DNA of 64,000 bases from Pontibacter oryzae (GCF_003576375.1 NZ_QWGE01000002.1:372001-436000); one strand, 5' to 3'. Positions 44,433 through 53,964 are shown, numbered from the stretch's first letter. The notes: generated from the sequence alone by a model not told the origin. A program made the numbers and translations.

Positions 44433-44462
44433 AAAGCGAGCTTTTTTAAGCTCGCTTTTTGT
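44433..44462 (+). terminator. Terminator after the DUF3127 gene
   Basis: AAAGCGAGCTT (44433-44443) pairs with AAGCTCGCTTT (44448-44458) around TTTT and runs into a T tract. Confidence 0.9.
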
Positions 44463-44524
44463 TTGTTTATTATCAGTACTCACTTTAAGTCCGGCTGTTG
44501 AGCTTGGCATCAGATAACTATACT

Positions 44525-45145
44525 ATGGATGAACTGCAGCGCCTCATCACGTATGGGGAGAACGATAAGGTGGATTTTAAACAGCGCGTTACCAAGCCCG
44601 ATAAAATTGCCCGCACCATTGTGTCATTTGCCAACACACGGGGTGGGATAATACTGGTTGGTGTGAAAGATAACGGGTATGTATGCGGTGTGGATCCGGA
44701 AGAAGAAAAACATACCATTCAGCTTGCCGCAGACTTTTACTGCAACCCACCCGTGCCGATCAGCTATGAGGAGGTTGAACAGGAAGACCGAACAGTTCTG
44801 AAAGTCATCATTCCGGAGAGCAGCCGCAAACCGCATTTTGCAAAACTTAAAGAAGATGACTGGCGCGGATACGTGCGCGTGAACGATACCAGCGTGCAAA
44901 CTAGCAGAATGGTGAATAAAGTGCTTGAGTCGTCTACGCCAGCTTTTGAGCAATTGCCGCTAAACCGCCACGAGCTTAGTGTAATTGATTATCTAAAACT
45001 ACACCCCCGGATTACCTTGAGGCAGTTTATGAAAATGGCTAACCTTTCAGAGCGGCGCGCCTATCGTATCATGGTTAAGTTGGTGATACATGGCTACCTG
45101 CTATTGCACGATAAAGAGAAAGAAGAATTCTACACTTTGGTTTAA
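44525..45145 (+). CDS. AlbA_2 (Schlafen-like) domain protein with C-terminal winged helix
   Basis: The 206-aa protein starts with the AlbA_2 or divergent AAA-4 domain (ITYGENDKVDFKQ, then IVSFANTRGGIILVGV and the GVDP turn). It ends with a winged-helix-like module, about the last 65 residues (LRQFMKMANLSERRAYRIM). Such proteins are putative DNA-binding regulators. I prefer the ATG at 44525; TTG codons at 44498 and 44504 would add seven to nine residues. It follows the DUF3127 terminator by about 60 bases. Confidence 0.82.
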   Translation: MDELQRLITYGENDKVDFKQRVTKPDKIARTIVSFANTRGGIILVGVKDNGYVCGVDPEEEKHTIQLAADFYCNPPVPISYEEVEQEDRTVLKVIIPESSRKPHFAKLKEDDWRGYVRVNDTSVQTSRMVNKVLESSTPAFEQLPLNRHELSVIDYLKLHPRITLRQFMKMANLSERRAYRIMVKLVIHGYLLLHDKEKEEFYTLV

Positions 45146-45475
45146 GCGCCTATCCAGCGGTAAAGTATGTGGAGCACCTTAAAATCGGATGCGTTTATAC
45201 TTTGAGCGCACTCTTAATAATAAATTTTATACTTTTCAAAAAAACATTTCATTATAAAAAAGTTAAAAGCCTGCGCATAACATTTTAACTATCAGACATA
45301 TATAGTATTTATTCGATGTTTTGGCTCTCAACAACTTGTTTCTAAAGAGATAAGGCTCACTTCTTGAGGCGTCCGGTAATGGGTTTGGTACGTAAACCTT
45401 AGTAAGCGATTAACCAGCGCAATGCTGCGCGTAGCTTAGTAAACAAGCAAAGGTTTCACCCTAATCCTTACGCTC
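45146..45475. other. Long intergenic region / probable leader of the PIN-PhoH gene
   Basis: No gene is visible in these 330 bases. The first half is AT-rich with two TATACTT motifs. The second half (about 45385-45470) is richer in small dyads: GGTTT-N7-AAACC, GCGCA-ATGC-TGCGC near 45418-45431, and two direct copies of CTTAGTAA near 45403 and 45435. It may be a folded leader, but no known riboswitch fits. Confidence 0.4.
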
Positions 45476-46921
45476 ATGCCAAAAGCAACTAAAGAATCGA
45501 ACGCCTCCACCCCTTCTGGCGCCAAACCTTCTCGCAAATCTGGTAACCCCAGTAAAGCAGCCAAAACCTCTACCAATTCCCTGAATGGCCAGCAGCCTGT
45601 AGTGAGCAGGAAAGTTTTTGTTTTAGATACCTCCGTCATACTTTATGACCACAGCGCCATCCAGAATTTCCAGGAGCATGACGTTGCCATTCCGATAACA
45701 GTTTTAGAGGAACTTGATAACTTTAAAAAGGGCAATGATATCAAGAACTTTGAGGCGCGTGAATTTATTCGTTTCATAGATAAGTTGTCGGCTGAGCACC
45801 GCTTGCAGGAATGGCTCCCTTTGAATGGTAAGAACAAAGGCTTTTTTAAGGTGCTGATGAACCATGAGACGACAGAGGTAAACGCTATTAATATCTTCGG
45901 GGATAAAAACGACCACCGCATACTTAACTCGGCACTACGCCTGCAGGAAGAGAAGCCAGAGAGCAAAGTTGTACTTGTCACCAAAGACATTAACCTCCGC
46001 CTGAAAGCACGGGCACTAAATATTACATCGGAGGATTACGAAACCGGAAAAATTCAGGATGTTGCCGGCCTTTACACCGGTAACGATACCATTGAAGACG
46101 TGCCAGCCGCTGCCATTAATGAGCTTTACGAACACAATACATGCGAACCGCATAAGGTGCTGGAGGCCGCCCCGACAGATAACCATTTCTTCATCCTGAA
46201 GAGTTTTAAAAATTCTGTACTAGCCTTTTATAACGCCTCCGAAAATCTGTTGGAGCGTGTTGATAAAATATCTGCCTATGGCATTAAACCACGCAACGCC
46301 GAACAGGCTTTTGCCTTGCACGCGCTCCTGAATCCTGCCATTAAACTAGTAAGTATACAAGGTGTGGCTGGTACTGGCAAAACCTTACTGGCCCTGGCCG
46401 GAGCCCTTGAGCAGCGCCGCGAGTATAAACAGGTATACCTGGCGCGCCCGGTTGTTCCGTTGAGCAACAAAGACATTGGTTACCTTCCCGGCGATATCAA
46501 ATCAAAGTTAAACCCATACATGGAACCCCTATGGGACAATCTGAAATATATACAGAATCAGTTTCAGGAGTCGAGCAAGGAGTTTCAGAAGCTGCGCGAT
46601 ATGGTGGAGCTCGAAAAGTTGCTAATTACGCCGCTGGCCTACATCCGTGGTCGCAGCTTATCCAATATTATTTTTATAGTAGATGAGGCTCAGAACCTTA
46701 CGCCGCACGAGGTGAAAACCATTATTTCGCGGGCCGGGGAGAACACTAAGATTATCTTTACAGGAGATGTTTACCAAATTGATACACCTTACCTGGATTC
46801 GCAGAGTAACGGCTTATCTTACCTGATAGATAGAGCCAAAAACCACCCGCTCTACGCTCACATCACCTTGCTGAAAGGCGAGCGCTCAGAACTGGCAAAC
46901 CTGGCTAACGAGCTGCTGTAG
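45476..46921 (+). CDS. PIN-PhoH fusion protein (PhoH2-type RNase/ATPase)
   Basis: The 481-aa protein has a Ser/Lys/Pro-rich N-terminal tail (1-44) and a PIN ribonuclease domain beginning FVLDTSVIL with Asp51 and Glu/Asp residues further on (about 45-170). The PhoH ATPase has Walker A GVAGTGKT (296-303) and Walker B VDEAQ (Asp403, Glu404). PhoH2 proteins unwind and cut RNA. The ATG at 45476 is the first good start. It is a single gene with a long upstream region. Confidence 0.93.
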   Translation: MPKATKESNASTPSGAKPSRKSGNPSKAAKTSTNSLNGQQPVVSRKVFVLDTSVILYDHSAIQNFQEHDVAIPITVLEELDNFKKGNDIKNFEAREFIRFIDKLSAEHRLQEWLPLNGKNKGFFKVLMNHETTEVNAINIFGDKNDHRILNSALRLQEEKPESKVVLVTKDINLRLKARALNITSEDYETGKIQDVAGLYTGNDTIEDVPAAAINELYEHNTCEPHKVLEAAPTDNHFFILKSFKNSVLAFYNASENLLERVDKISAYGIKPRNAEQAFALHALLNPAIKLVSIQGVAGTGKTLLALAGALEQRREYKQVYLARPVVPLSNKDIGYLPGDIKSKLNPYMEPLWDNLKYIQNQFQESSKEFQKLRDMVELEKLLITPLAYIRGRSLSNIIFIVDEAQNLTPHEVKTIISRAGENTKIIFTGDVYQIDTPYLDSQSNGLSYLIDRAKNHPLYAHITLLKGERSELANLANELL

Positions 46922-47005
46922 AGCAAGAACATGCGCCTGACTTGATTTTATACTTTAAATTTAAAATTTGCTCTTTTAGCGATTTAAACGGAGAAACTGC
47001 TGTTA

Positions 47006-47560
47006 TTAAAGCGATGCCCTCTTCTTGCCTTTGCTATGAATCAGAGTCTTCAGGCCTAATAAGCCTTGCGTAGTTTCCTGCTCCATCTTATACTTATAAA
47101 GCAGCCCGGAGATTCTCTCCAAAGGGGTGGGGCCAAGTATAAGTTGCTGCTGCCATACTACTTTGGTGCTATCGCCTCCGTCTGTTAACTTGAATGACCC
47201 TTGGATAGCTTTGTCACTGTTGGTGCTTTGGCGCTGGTAAGAGATGCTGTCGGGATCTATGCTTTCGGTAAAAATGATGGAGCCGTTGCCAGCTCTGTCG
47301 CCGCTCCATTGCAGCCGCGATCCTTTGCCGCGCAGGGGGCCTGCGTAAAGGTGGATGATGCTTGGATCGTGTTTCTTGCTTAGCACGCTCCAGTTAGCCC
47401 ATTGGGTTGGGTCGTTTAGGTATGGGTATACTTCTTCGCGGGGTTCTGGCAGGTAAATGGCCTGTTGCACATGAATTTGGGTTGGCAACAGGTAGCTGGC
47501 GCCAAAGGCAGCTGCACACAAAAGTAGCAGCAATAACAGCACTGTTCGGAGCAGCTTCAT
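47006..47560 (-). CDS. SRPBCC-family (START/polyketide-cyclase fold) membrane-anchored protein
   Basis: The 184-aa protein has an N-terminal helix (about residues 4-22) that may be an uncleaved anchor or signal. A SRPBCC-type lipid-binding fold follows: the strand and helix with YLPEPREEVYPYLNDPTQWANW is typical of this superfamily. The ligand and role are unknown. It is a single minus-strand gene. Confidence 0.82.
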   Translation of the reverse strand: MKLLRTVLLLLLLLCAAAFGASYLLPTQIHVQQAIYLPEPREEVYPYLNDPTQWANWSVLSKKHDPSIIHLYAGPLRGKGSRLQWSGDRAGNGSIIFTESIDPDSISYQRQSTNSDKAIQGSFKLTDGGDSTKVVWQQQLILGPTPLERISGLLYKYKMEQETTQGLLGLKTLIHSKGKKRASL

Positions 47561-47680
47561 CGTGTAACGTCAGGTTAATTAGATGTTTGTATTATAAACA
47601 GGAATAAGTGCACCAATTTTAAGGACGTTTAGTGAGCTAAACAAGCGGTTTAGGTATAATTATTTTTTAATTTAGGGCAC

Positions 47681-47688
47681 TAAATTTG
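47681..47688 (+). promoter_or_regulatory. Possible -7 box TAAATTTG of the YkvA gene
   Basis: It matches TAnnTTTG, about 80 bases before the ATG at 47769; there is no clear -33 element. Confidence 0.4.
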
Positions 47689-47768
47689 TAAGAGACAAAT
47701 GCAGGCAGCTTTTAGCCGCCGACTCACGTACAGGTGAATAAAATTTTAACTTAACATATTATGTATAT

Positions 47769-48215
47769 ATGCTGAACGATTGGATAAAGAAAGGTATGAA
47801 ATTCTCCCAAAACCCCATGTTCAAAAAGTTCACGGGTAAGGCAGGTGCGCTCCTTTCTAAGCCCATGAAACTGGGCTTGCTGCTTACAACCGCCTATGGC
47901 AAACTGGTAAACGTAGACAGTAAAGAAAATGGTTTTGAGCAGCTGAAGCGTTTGATGCAAACTTTTATCCGGTTGGTTCGGGCTTATATGCGCGGCGATT
48001 ACCGTGATGTATCTAAAAAGTCGTTAGTGCTGGGGGTGGCTGTGCTGCTTTACCTGGTTACTCCACTGGATATCATTCCGGATTTTATACCCGCCTTTGG
48101 TTTGCTGGATGACATAAGCTTGATGGCATGGTTTGTTGATGCTTTCAGTAAGGAGCTCACCAAGTTCAGGGAGTGGGAAATCGATACTACTTATGAGCAT
48201 ATAGGCGGATTCTAA
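47769..48215 (+). CDS. YkvA-family protein (DUF1232)
   Basis: The 148-aa protein has the DUF1232 signature LYLVTPLDIIPDFIPAFG (about residues 97-114) in a hydrophobic hairpin, preceded by a basic amphipathic N-terminal half. The function of the family is not known. An earlier ATG at 47761 stops after four codons, so 47769 is the start. It ends at a perfect 18-bp terminator. Confidence 0.87.
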   Translation: MLNDWIKKGMKFSQNPMFKKFTGKAGALLSKPMKLGLLLTTAYGKLVNVDSKENGFEQLKRLMQTFIRLVRAYMRGDYRDVSKKSLVLGVAVLLYLVTPLDIIPDFIPAFGLLDDISLMAWFVDAFSKELTKFREWEIDTTYEHIGGF

Positions 48216-48243
48216 TTAACTACCGGCTCATTATTAATACAGT

Positions 48244-48290
48244 ACCCTCCTTTACAATAAAGTTTATTTATTGTAAAGGAGGGTTTCTTT
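48244..48290 (+). terminator. Terminator after the YkvA gene
   Basis: A perfect 18-bp stem (48244-48261 with 48267-48284) has a GTTTA loop and a following TTTCTTTTT. Confidence 0.92.
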
Positions 48291-48451
48291 TTGCGCTTCA
48301 ATAAGTATAAATGCCTCTTCTGGCTGCTAGTATGCCTTAGCCGCTCCTTCATTAAATAAGCACTTATCCATACAGGCTGGTACCTTAATTGCTCTGTCTG
48401 GATTAAATAGCTAACTTCAGCGCAAATTTTCATACAACATTAATAACATCC

Positions 48452-50725
48452 ATGATCAGCAAACGCATATTATCTTTTTTTGCGGCTGCTTTCCTGAGTA
48501 TTGGCATAACTGCTGCCCGCCCCGACGAGGGCATGTGGTTACCGATGCTTCTGAAACAGCTGAACGAAGCCGAAATGCAAAAGAAAGGCATGAAGCTCAC
48601 CGCCGAGGACATTTACAGCGTCAATCAGTCGAGTTTGAAAGACGCCATCGTGTCGTTTGGAGGGTTCTGCACCGGTGAGATGATTTCTCCGGAAGGACTG
48701 TTGCTTACCAACCACCACTGCGGTTACGGCGCTGTGCAATCGCACAGCACCGTGGAAGACGATTACTTAACCGATGGCTTTTGGGCCATGAACCGCGCAC
48801 AGGAATTGCCAAACCAAGGCCTGACAGCCACGTTCATCGTGCGGATGGAAGACGTGACCAAAGACATTTTAGCCGGTACCGATGCCGCTAAAACAGAAGC
48901 GGAGCGTGAGTCTATTATTCAGCGCAACATTTCTAAGGTTGGAAAAGCGGCCACCGCAGGCTCTCATTACGATGCCGTTATCAAGCCATACTTCTATGGC
49001 AACGAGTATTACATGTACATCACCGAAACGTTTAAGGATGTGCGCCTGGTAGGTGCCCCGCCTTCGTCTATCGGTAAGTTTGGTGGCGATACGGATAACT
49101 GGATGTGGCCACGCCATACCGGCGACTTCTCGCTGTTCCGCGTGTATGCCGGCCCTAACAACGAGCCAGCCGATTACTCGCCGGATAACAAGCCGTACAA
49201 GCCAAAGCATCACCTGCCTATTTCCTTAAGTGGTATCCAGGAGAAAGACTTTACAATGGTATTTGGTTTTCCGGGAAGAACCAATGAGTACCTTACCTCG
49301 CAGGCTGTAAAAGAGATTTACGAGGTTTCTAACCCTGCCAAGATTAACATTAGAGAAACTAAGCTGAACATCCTGGACAAGGATATGAAAGCCTCTGCCG
49401 AGGTGCGCATCAAGTATGCCGCCAAGTATGCCAGCATTGCCAACTACTGGAAAAAGTGGATCGGTGAGAACCGCGGTATCCGTAAGGCCAACGCCATTGA
49501 GGAGAAGCAGAAACTAGAGCAGCAGTTTGCCGGCTGGGTCGCCGCTGACCCGTCGCGCAAGGCAAAGTATGGCAATCTGCTCGCTGAGTTTGAGAAAAAC
49601 TACAATGCACTGGAGGGAGTCACCATTTCCCGCGATTATATCAACGAAGCCGCTTTTGGCGTGGAGATCGTGAAACTGGCCAATAACTTTACCAAGCTGC
49701 AGGAGCAATTGGCGCAAAAGGCCCCGCAAAACGAGATCGATGCCCAAGTGGCCAGGTTGGAAAAGTACTCGGCTGAGTTCTTCAAAGACTATAATGCCCC
49801 ATCAGATAAAAAGGTATTTGCCGCCTTGCTGAGCCTGTACTACAATAACATAGACCAGCAGCTGCACCCAACGGCCTTTGCCATGGTGCGCCAAAAGCAT
49901 AAAGGCGATTTTTCAACGTATGCCGATGATGTCTTCAAAAACTCTGTGTTTACCTCAGAGGCTGGCGTGAAGAAAGCTTTGGCTGATGCCAAGGCCGGTA
50001 AGGATGTGTTCAAGAACGACCCTGCATTTATACTTGCAAGCAGCATAGCCGATTACTACCGCGTTAATATTATGCCGACCTACACAACGGTAAACGATAA
50101 CCTGAACCTGCTGTACCGCACGTATATGGCTGGCCTGCGCGAGATGCAAAGCGATAAGAACTTCTATCCGGATGCCAACTCTACACTGCGCGTGGCTTAC
50201 GGCGTGGTAGAGCCTTACGAGCCCGTAGATGGCGTAAAGTATAAATACTATACTACGCTGGAAGGAATTATGGAGAAAGCCGCTTCTGGTGCTGCCGAAG
50301 ACTATGCCATTCCAGCTAAGCTGCGCGAGCTTTATGAGAAGAAAGACTATGGCCGCTACGGCATGAACGGCGAGATGCCGGTTGGTTTCATCGCCTCAAA
50401 CCATACCACAGGCGGAAACTCAGGCTCACCGGTAATCAATGCCAATGGTCAGCTGATCGGCACTAACTTCGACCGTAACTGGGAGGGCACCATGAGCGAC
50501 ATCGTATACAACCCGAACCAGGTGCGTAACATTGCCGTGGATGCCCGCTACATGCTGTTTATAGTAGATAAATTTGCCGGTGCTGGCCATTTAGTGAATG
50601 AGATGACACTGGTAACCGACGATACCTCTGGCCTGCCGCAGGTTGATGCACGCAAAACCAAAGAAAAGCCTTCAAAAAAAGATAAGAAGCGCAAGAAAAA
50701 AGAAAAAGCAGAAGTTGGCCAATAG
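48452..50725 (+). CDS. S46-family dipeptidyl-peptidase, DPP11-like
   Basis: The 757-aa secreted serine exopeptidase removes dipeptides from peptide N-termini. It has a signal peptide (about 1-22), the His loop TNHHCGYG (His88/89), a region with DTDNWMWPRHTGDFSLFR that holds the catalytic Asp, and the nucleophile Ser657 in GGNSGSP. Arg675 in NFDRNWEG sits 18 residues after the serine. As I recall, the matching residue is Arg673 in Porphyromonas DPP11, which prefers Asp/Glu, and Gly in DPP7, so DPP11-type specificity is likely. The C-terminal tail is strongly basic (Lys/Arg-rich). Confidence 0.94.
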   Translation: MISKRILSFFAAAFLSIGITAARPDEGMWLPMLLKQLNEAEMQKKGMKLTAEDIYSVNQSSLKDAIVSFGGFCTGEMISPEGLLLTNHHCGYGAVQSHSTVEDDYLTDGFWAMNRAQELPNQGLTATFIVRMEDVTKDILAGTDAAKTEAERESIIQRNISKVGKAATAGSHYDAVIKPYFYGNEYYMYITETFKDVRLVGAPPSSIGKFGGDTDNWMWPRHTGDFSLFRVYAGPNNEPADYSPDNKPYKPKHHLPISLSGIQEKDFTMVFGFPGRTNEYLTSQAVKEIYEVSNPAKINIRETKLNILDKDMKASAEVRIKYAAKYASIANYWKKWIGENRGIRKANAIEEKQKLEQQFAGWVAADPSRKAKYGNLLAEFEKNYNALEGVTISRDYINEAAFGVEIVKLANNFTKLQEQLAQKAPQNEIDAQVARLEKYSAEFFKDYNAPSDKKVFAALLSLYYNNIDQQLHPTAFAMVRQKHKGDFSTYADDVFKNSVFTSEAGVKKALADAKAGKDVFKNDPAFILASSIADYYRVNIMPTYTTVNDNLNLLYRTYMAGLREMQSDKNFYPDANSTLRVAYGVVEPYEPVDGVKYKYYTTLEGIMEKAASGAAEDYAIPAKLRELYEKKDYGRYGMNGEMPVGFIASNHTTGGNSGSPVINANGQLIGTNFDRNWEGTMSDIVYNPNQVRNIAVDARYMLFIVDKFAGAGHLVNEMTLVTDDTSGLPQVDARKTKEKPSKKDKKRKKKEKAEVGQ

Positions 50726-50745
50726 GCTCTCTTTCTGTTAAGTTT

Positions 50746-50780
50746 AAAATCCCCGGTCGATTCTTCGGCCGGGGATTTTT
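50746..50780 (+). terminator. Terminator after the S46 peptidase gene
   Basis: AAAATCCCCGG (50746-50756) pairs with CCGGGGATTTT (50769-50779) and continues into T. Confidence 0.9.
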
Positions 50781-50821
50781 GCTTTCACGGATCTGTTGTA
50801 ATTTGAGCAAAAGCTTACCTT

Positions 50822-51631
50822 ATGTCTACGTTTCATACTTCTGAGCAGCTGCTCTGCTTCCAGGACCATCAACTTCAGGTTAAAACCTTCACGCCGGAGC
50901 ATATAAAACCGGAGTTACCAAAACTGGTGCTGCTGCACGACTCGCTGGGGTGCATTAGCCTTTGGCGCGATTTCCCCGAGAAGCTGGCAGAACGAACCGG
51001 ACTGGAAGTAATGGTGTACGACAGGCGCGGCTACGGCAACTCCACTCCTTTTGCAAATACTGCCCGACAACCGGATTACCTGGCGCGCGAAGCCGATGCA
51101 CTGCATGAATTGCTGCAGCAACTTGAAATCTCCAAAGCCATACTTTTCGGGCATAGCGATGGCGGAAGTATAGCTTTGCTTGCCGCCGCGAAATACCCTG
51201 AAAAAGTAGCTGGGGTTATCACCGAAGGGGCGCATGTATTTGTGGAGGAGATTACCTTGGCTGGCATACGTTCCGCCGTGGAAGCCTATCAGCAAACCAA
51301 CCTGCCTCAGAAACTGCAAAAGTATCACGGCGATAAGACCGATGCCGTTTTCCATGCCTGGGCCGATATCTGGCTTTCTGACCGATTCCGGGATTGGAAT
51401 ATAGAACTTTTCCTGCCTGCCATACTTTGCCCAAGCCTGATCATTCAGGGCGAGGAAGATGAATACGGTACGCTGGCCCAGGTCGAAGCCATTGTGGAGC
51501 AGGTTAAGGGTAAGGCTCAAAAACTGATCATACCCAAGGTTGGCCATACGCCGCACCGCGAAGCAACGCAGCAGGTGCTTACGGCTACAGTGGATTTTAT
51601 ACTTCTACGTGTGCTTGCAAGCCAAACATAG
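50822..51631 (+). CDS. Alpha/beta-fold hydrolase
   Basis: The 269-aa hydrolase has the nucleophile elbow GHSDGG with Ser112, an acidic residue in GEEDEYG (near 219-225) and His in VGHTPH near residue 243. HDSLG near residue 39 is the oxyanion-hole loop. There is no signal peptide, so it is probably cytoplasmic. The substrate cannot be predicted. It follows the S46 peptidase terminator closely but is probably a separate unit. Confidence 0.9.
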   Translation: MSTFHTSEQLLCFQDHQLQVKTFTPEHIKPELPKLVLLHDSLGCISLWRDFPEKLAERTGLEVMVYDRRGYGNSTPFANTARQPDYLAREADALHELLQQLEISKAILFGHSDGGSIALLAAAKYPEKVAGVITEGAHVFVEEITLAGIRSAVEAYQQTNLPQKLQKYHGDKTDAVFHAWADIWLSDRFRDWNIELFLPAILCPSLIIQGEEDEYGTLAQVEAIVEQVKGKAQKLIIPKVGHTPHREATQQVLTATVDFILLRVLASQT

Positions 51632-51680
51632 CCCTTTAATGTTCGGATTCTCCGGATAAAAAAGCTATATTTAATAGTTA

Positions 51681-51688
51681 TACCTTTG
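51681..51688 (+). promoter_or_regulatory. -7 box TACCTTTG of the M19 dipeptidase gene
   Basis: It fully matches TAnnTTTG, about 76 bases before the chosen ATG at 51764; no clear -33 element is visible. Confidence 0.5.
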
Positions 51689-51763
51689 CTAACCGCAGGC
51701 CTCCAGGTATACTTAAATCATACCTAAGACTATAAAAATGTGCTTTTTGCACAACGCCATACT

Positions 51764-52942
51764 ATGAGAAAACAACGCCTGACCTTACCCTTAGCATTGC
51801 TTGCAGCCATCCTTAGCAGCACATCAGTTCTTGCCCAGGATTACAAGAAAATCCATCAGGATGCCATACTTGTAGACACGCACAACGATGTGCTAATCGC
51901 AGTTATGGAAGGCCTGGACATCAGCAAAGACTTGACCGGCAAAACCCACTCAGACCTGGCCAGGTTTAAGCAAGGCGGCGTGGATGCGCAGTTCTTTTCG
52001 GTTTGGAGTGATGAAACCGGCACATTTGCCTATGCCAACCAACAGATAGATTCTTTACAGGCGATTGTGAAGCGCCACCCTGACCAGCTGATGTTGGCAA
52101 ACAACGTCAGTGATATTCGGAAAGCGGTGAAGGCTGGTAAAATGGCTGCGCTTATCGGTGTGGAAGGCGGCCACATGATCGAAGACGACATTAAAAAGCT
52201 GGAGCAACTGCATAAACGCGGTGCCCGCTACTTAACCCTTACCTGGAACAACTCTACTTCCTGGGCAAACTCTGCCATGGATGAGCGCTCTGGAAAGTTA
52301 AAGGATTCTGAGAAAGGATTGAACAAGCTGGGTCGCAAAATCGTGCAACGTATGAACGCGCTGGGCATGATGGTGGACTTAAGCCATGTGGGCGAAAAAA
52401 CGTTTTGGGACGTAATGGCGATCACTAAAAAGCCTGTGCTTGTGTCGCATAGCAGCGTGTATGGCATCAACCCTGTTTTCCGGAACCTGAACGATGACCA
52501 GATCAAGGCTGTGGCAAGGAATAAAGGCGTGATTCAGCTAAACTTTTACTCCGGTTTCCTGGACCCCAATTTTACTACCCGGCTGGATGATTTCAACAAA
52601 GCGCATAAACCTGAGATAGACTGTTTAAAGGCGTCGGGCCAAAACAACGAGGCTGTCATGGATTTCCTGGCTAAGACCTATCCAAAGGAAGTTATGGAGC
52701 TGCGCCCCCCGCTCTCGCTGCTGCTCGACCACCTGGATTACGTTGTGAAGCTTGTTGGCGTGGATTACGTGGGCATGGGCTCAGACTTTGACGGCATCAG
52801 TTCGGCACCGCAGCAACTGGATGGCGTGCAGGATTACCCGCTGATAACCAAAGAGCTTTTGGCCAGAGGCTACACCGAAAAGGAAATTCAGAAGATTCTG
52901 GGTGAGAACCTGTTGCGTGTTTTTAAAGCAAATGCCGGTTAA
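51764..52942 (+). CDS. Secreted M19 (renal-type) membrane dipeptidase
   Basis: The 392-aa zinc dipeptidase starts at 51764, where a signal peptide (RKQRLTLPLALLAAILSS to VLAQ) begins. A start at 51740 would add eight residues. M19 metal-binding stretches are VDTHNDV, GVEGGHMIEDD, VDLSHVG, LVSHSS and GMGSDFDG. It cleaves dipeptides, so it may act after the neighbouring S46 dipeptidyl-peptidase, which releases dipeptides outside the cytoplasm. The methyltransferase gene follows by 15 bases. Confidence 0.92.
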   Translation: MRKQRLTLPLALLAAILSSTSVLAQDYKKIHQDAILVDTHNDVLIAVMEGLDISKDLTGKTHSDLARFKQGGVDAQFFSVWSDETGTFAYANQQIDSLQAIVKRHPDQLMLANNVSDIRKAVKAGKMAALIGVEGGHMIEDDIKKLEQLHKRGARYLTLTWNNSTSWANSAMDERSGKLKDSEKGLNKLGRKIVQRMNALGMMVDLSHVGEKTFWDVMAITKKPVLVSHSSVYGINPVFRNLNDDQIKAVARNKGVIQLNFYSGFLDPNFTTRLDDFNKAHKPEIDCLKASGQNNEAVMDFLAKTYPKEVMELRPPLSLLLDHLDYVVKLVGVDYVGMGSDFDGISSAPQQLDGVQDYPLITKELLARGYTEKEIQKILGENLLRVFKANAG

Positions 52943-52957
52943 TTTATACTTACGAGC

Positions 52958-53704
52958 ATGGCAACGCCAAAAGATAACTTCTCAGCGCAAGCCGCAGCGT
53001 ACGCTGCCTTTCGGCCGCATTACCCAAAAGAGCTTTATGATTTTCTGTACAGTCTGCCGGGCGCAAAACAGGCTGCCTGGGATTGTGGCACCGGAAACGG
53101 ACAGGTAGCCGTAGAGTTGGCCGAGAAGTATGAAAATGTTTATGCCACCGACATCAGCGAGGCGCAGTTACAGCGAGCACCCGAGCGGGCCAACATAAAA
53201 TACATACTTTGCCAGGCCGAGCAAACGCCCTTGCCAGCTGCCTCTGTAAATATAATAACGGTAGCGCAAGCAGTGCATTGGTTTGACTTTGAAAAGTTTT
53301 ATACTGAGGTGCAGCGTGTGGCACGTCCAGATGCCTGGTTGGCCATTTGGGGCTACGGACTTTTGCAGATCTCTCCAAGTATTGACCCAATAATTAACCG
53401 CTTCTACTTTGATATTGTTGGCCCCTATTGGGATACTGAGCGTAGCTACCTGGACCAAAAGTATACTTCTATTCCCCTCCCTTTTCCGGAGCACCCTGCA
53501 CCTGCATTTGGCATAGACCTACGCTGGACGCTCAATCATTTTATGGGGTACCTCAGCTCATGGTCAGCTGTGAAGCATTACGAGCGAAAGCACGGCAAAT
53601 CTCCTCTGCCGGACCTCCAAAGACAACTACAGCAAGTGTGGCCAGATAATGCAACACAGGCTATTGAGTTTCCGATCTTTATGCGGCTTGCTGCCGTTTG
53701 TTGA
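52958..53704 (+). CDS. Class I SAM-dependent methyltransferase
   Basis: The 248-aa cytoplasmic enzyme has the SAM-binding motif I WDCGTGNGQ (about 41-49), acidic loop ATDIS near residue 70, and VAQAVHWFD, typical of the methyltransferase type 11 group related to yeast Tmt1/trans-aconitate enzymes. The substrate is unknown. It is 15 bases after the M19 gene, so the two form an operon without an evident metabolic link. Confidence 0.88.
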   Translation: MATPKDNFSAQAAAYAAFRPHYPKELYDFLYSLPGAKQAAWDCGTGNGQVAVELAEKYENVYATDISEAQLQRAPERANIKYILCQAEQTPLPAASVNIITVAQAVHWFDFEKFYTEVQRVARPDAWLAIWGYGLLQISPSIDPIINRFYFDIVGPYWDTERSYLDQKYTSIPLPFPEHPAPAFGIDLRWTLNHFMGYLSSWSAVKHYERKHGKSPLPDLQRQLQQVWPDNATQAIEFPIFMRLAAVC

Positions 53705-53847
53705 CTAATTCCTCTACCCCTCACTCCCATACTTTCCTCCCTTTTTTGCGCTCATCCTAACGCTGCCCGTGTCATCAAATCTTCAAGCTTTAGTATAGAA
53801 TAAACATTTTAGCTGCTTAACGCTTTAAGCATAATTAAATTTTTAAC

Positions 53848-53882
53848 AAGCCCTGGTGACTAGCATCGCCAGGGCTTTCTTG
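53848..53882 (+). terminator. Terminator after the methyltransferase operon
   Basis: AAGCCCTGGTGA (53848-53859) pairs with 53866-53877 (one G-U), followed by TCTTGCTTTT. The tail is weaker than in other terminators of this window. Confidence 0.75.
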
Positions 53883-53906
53883 CTTTTAGAAGAAGCATAA
53901 TTAGCT

Positions 53907-53938
53907 TTTGCAAATATTTCTAAAAGTATATACATTTG
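53907..53938 (+). promoter_or_regulatory. Complete Bacteroidota promoter TTTG-N20-TACATTTG
   Basis: The -33 element TTTG (53907-53910) and the -7 box TACATTTG (53931-53938) are 20 bases apart, fitting the consensus TTTG-N19/21-TAnnTTTG. The ATG follows at 53965. Confidence 0.7.
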
Positions 53939-53964
53939 AGTTTATACACTTCTAAAACAAACTT

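Noticed and set aside
45194..45203. TATACTTTG strings before the PIN-PhoH gene as -7 boxes
   Set aside because: The spacing between TA and TTTG is three bases, not two; they are better explained as copies of the over-represented YATACTT motif.
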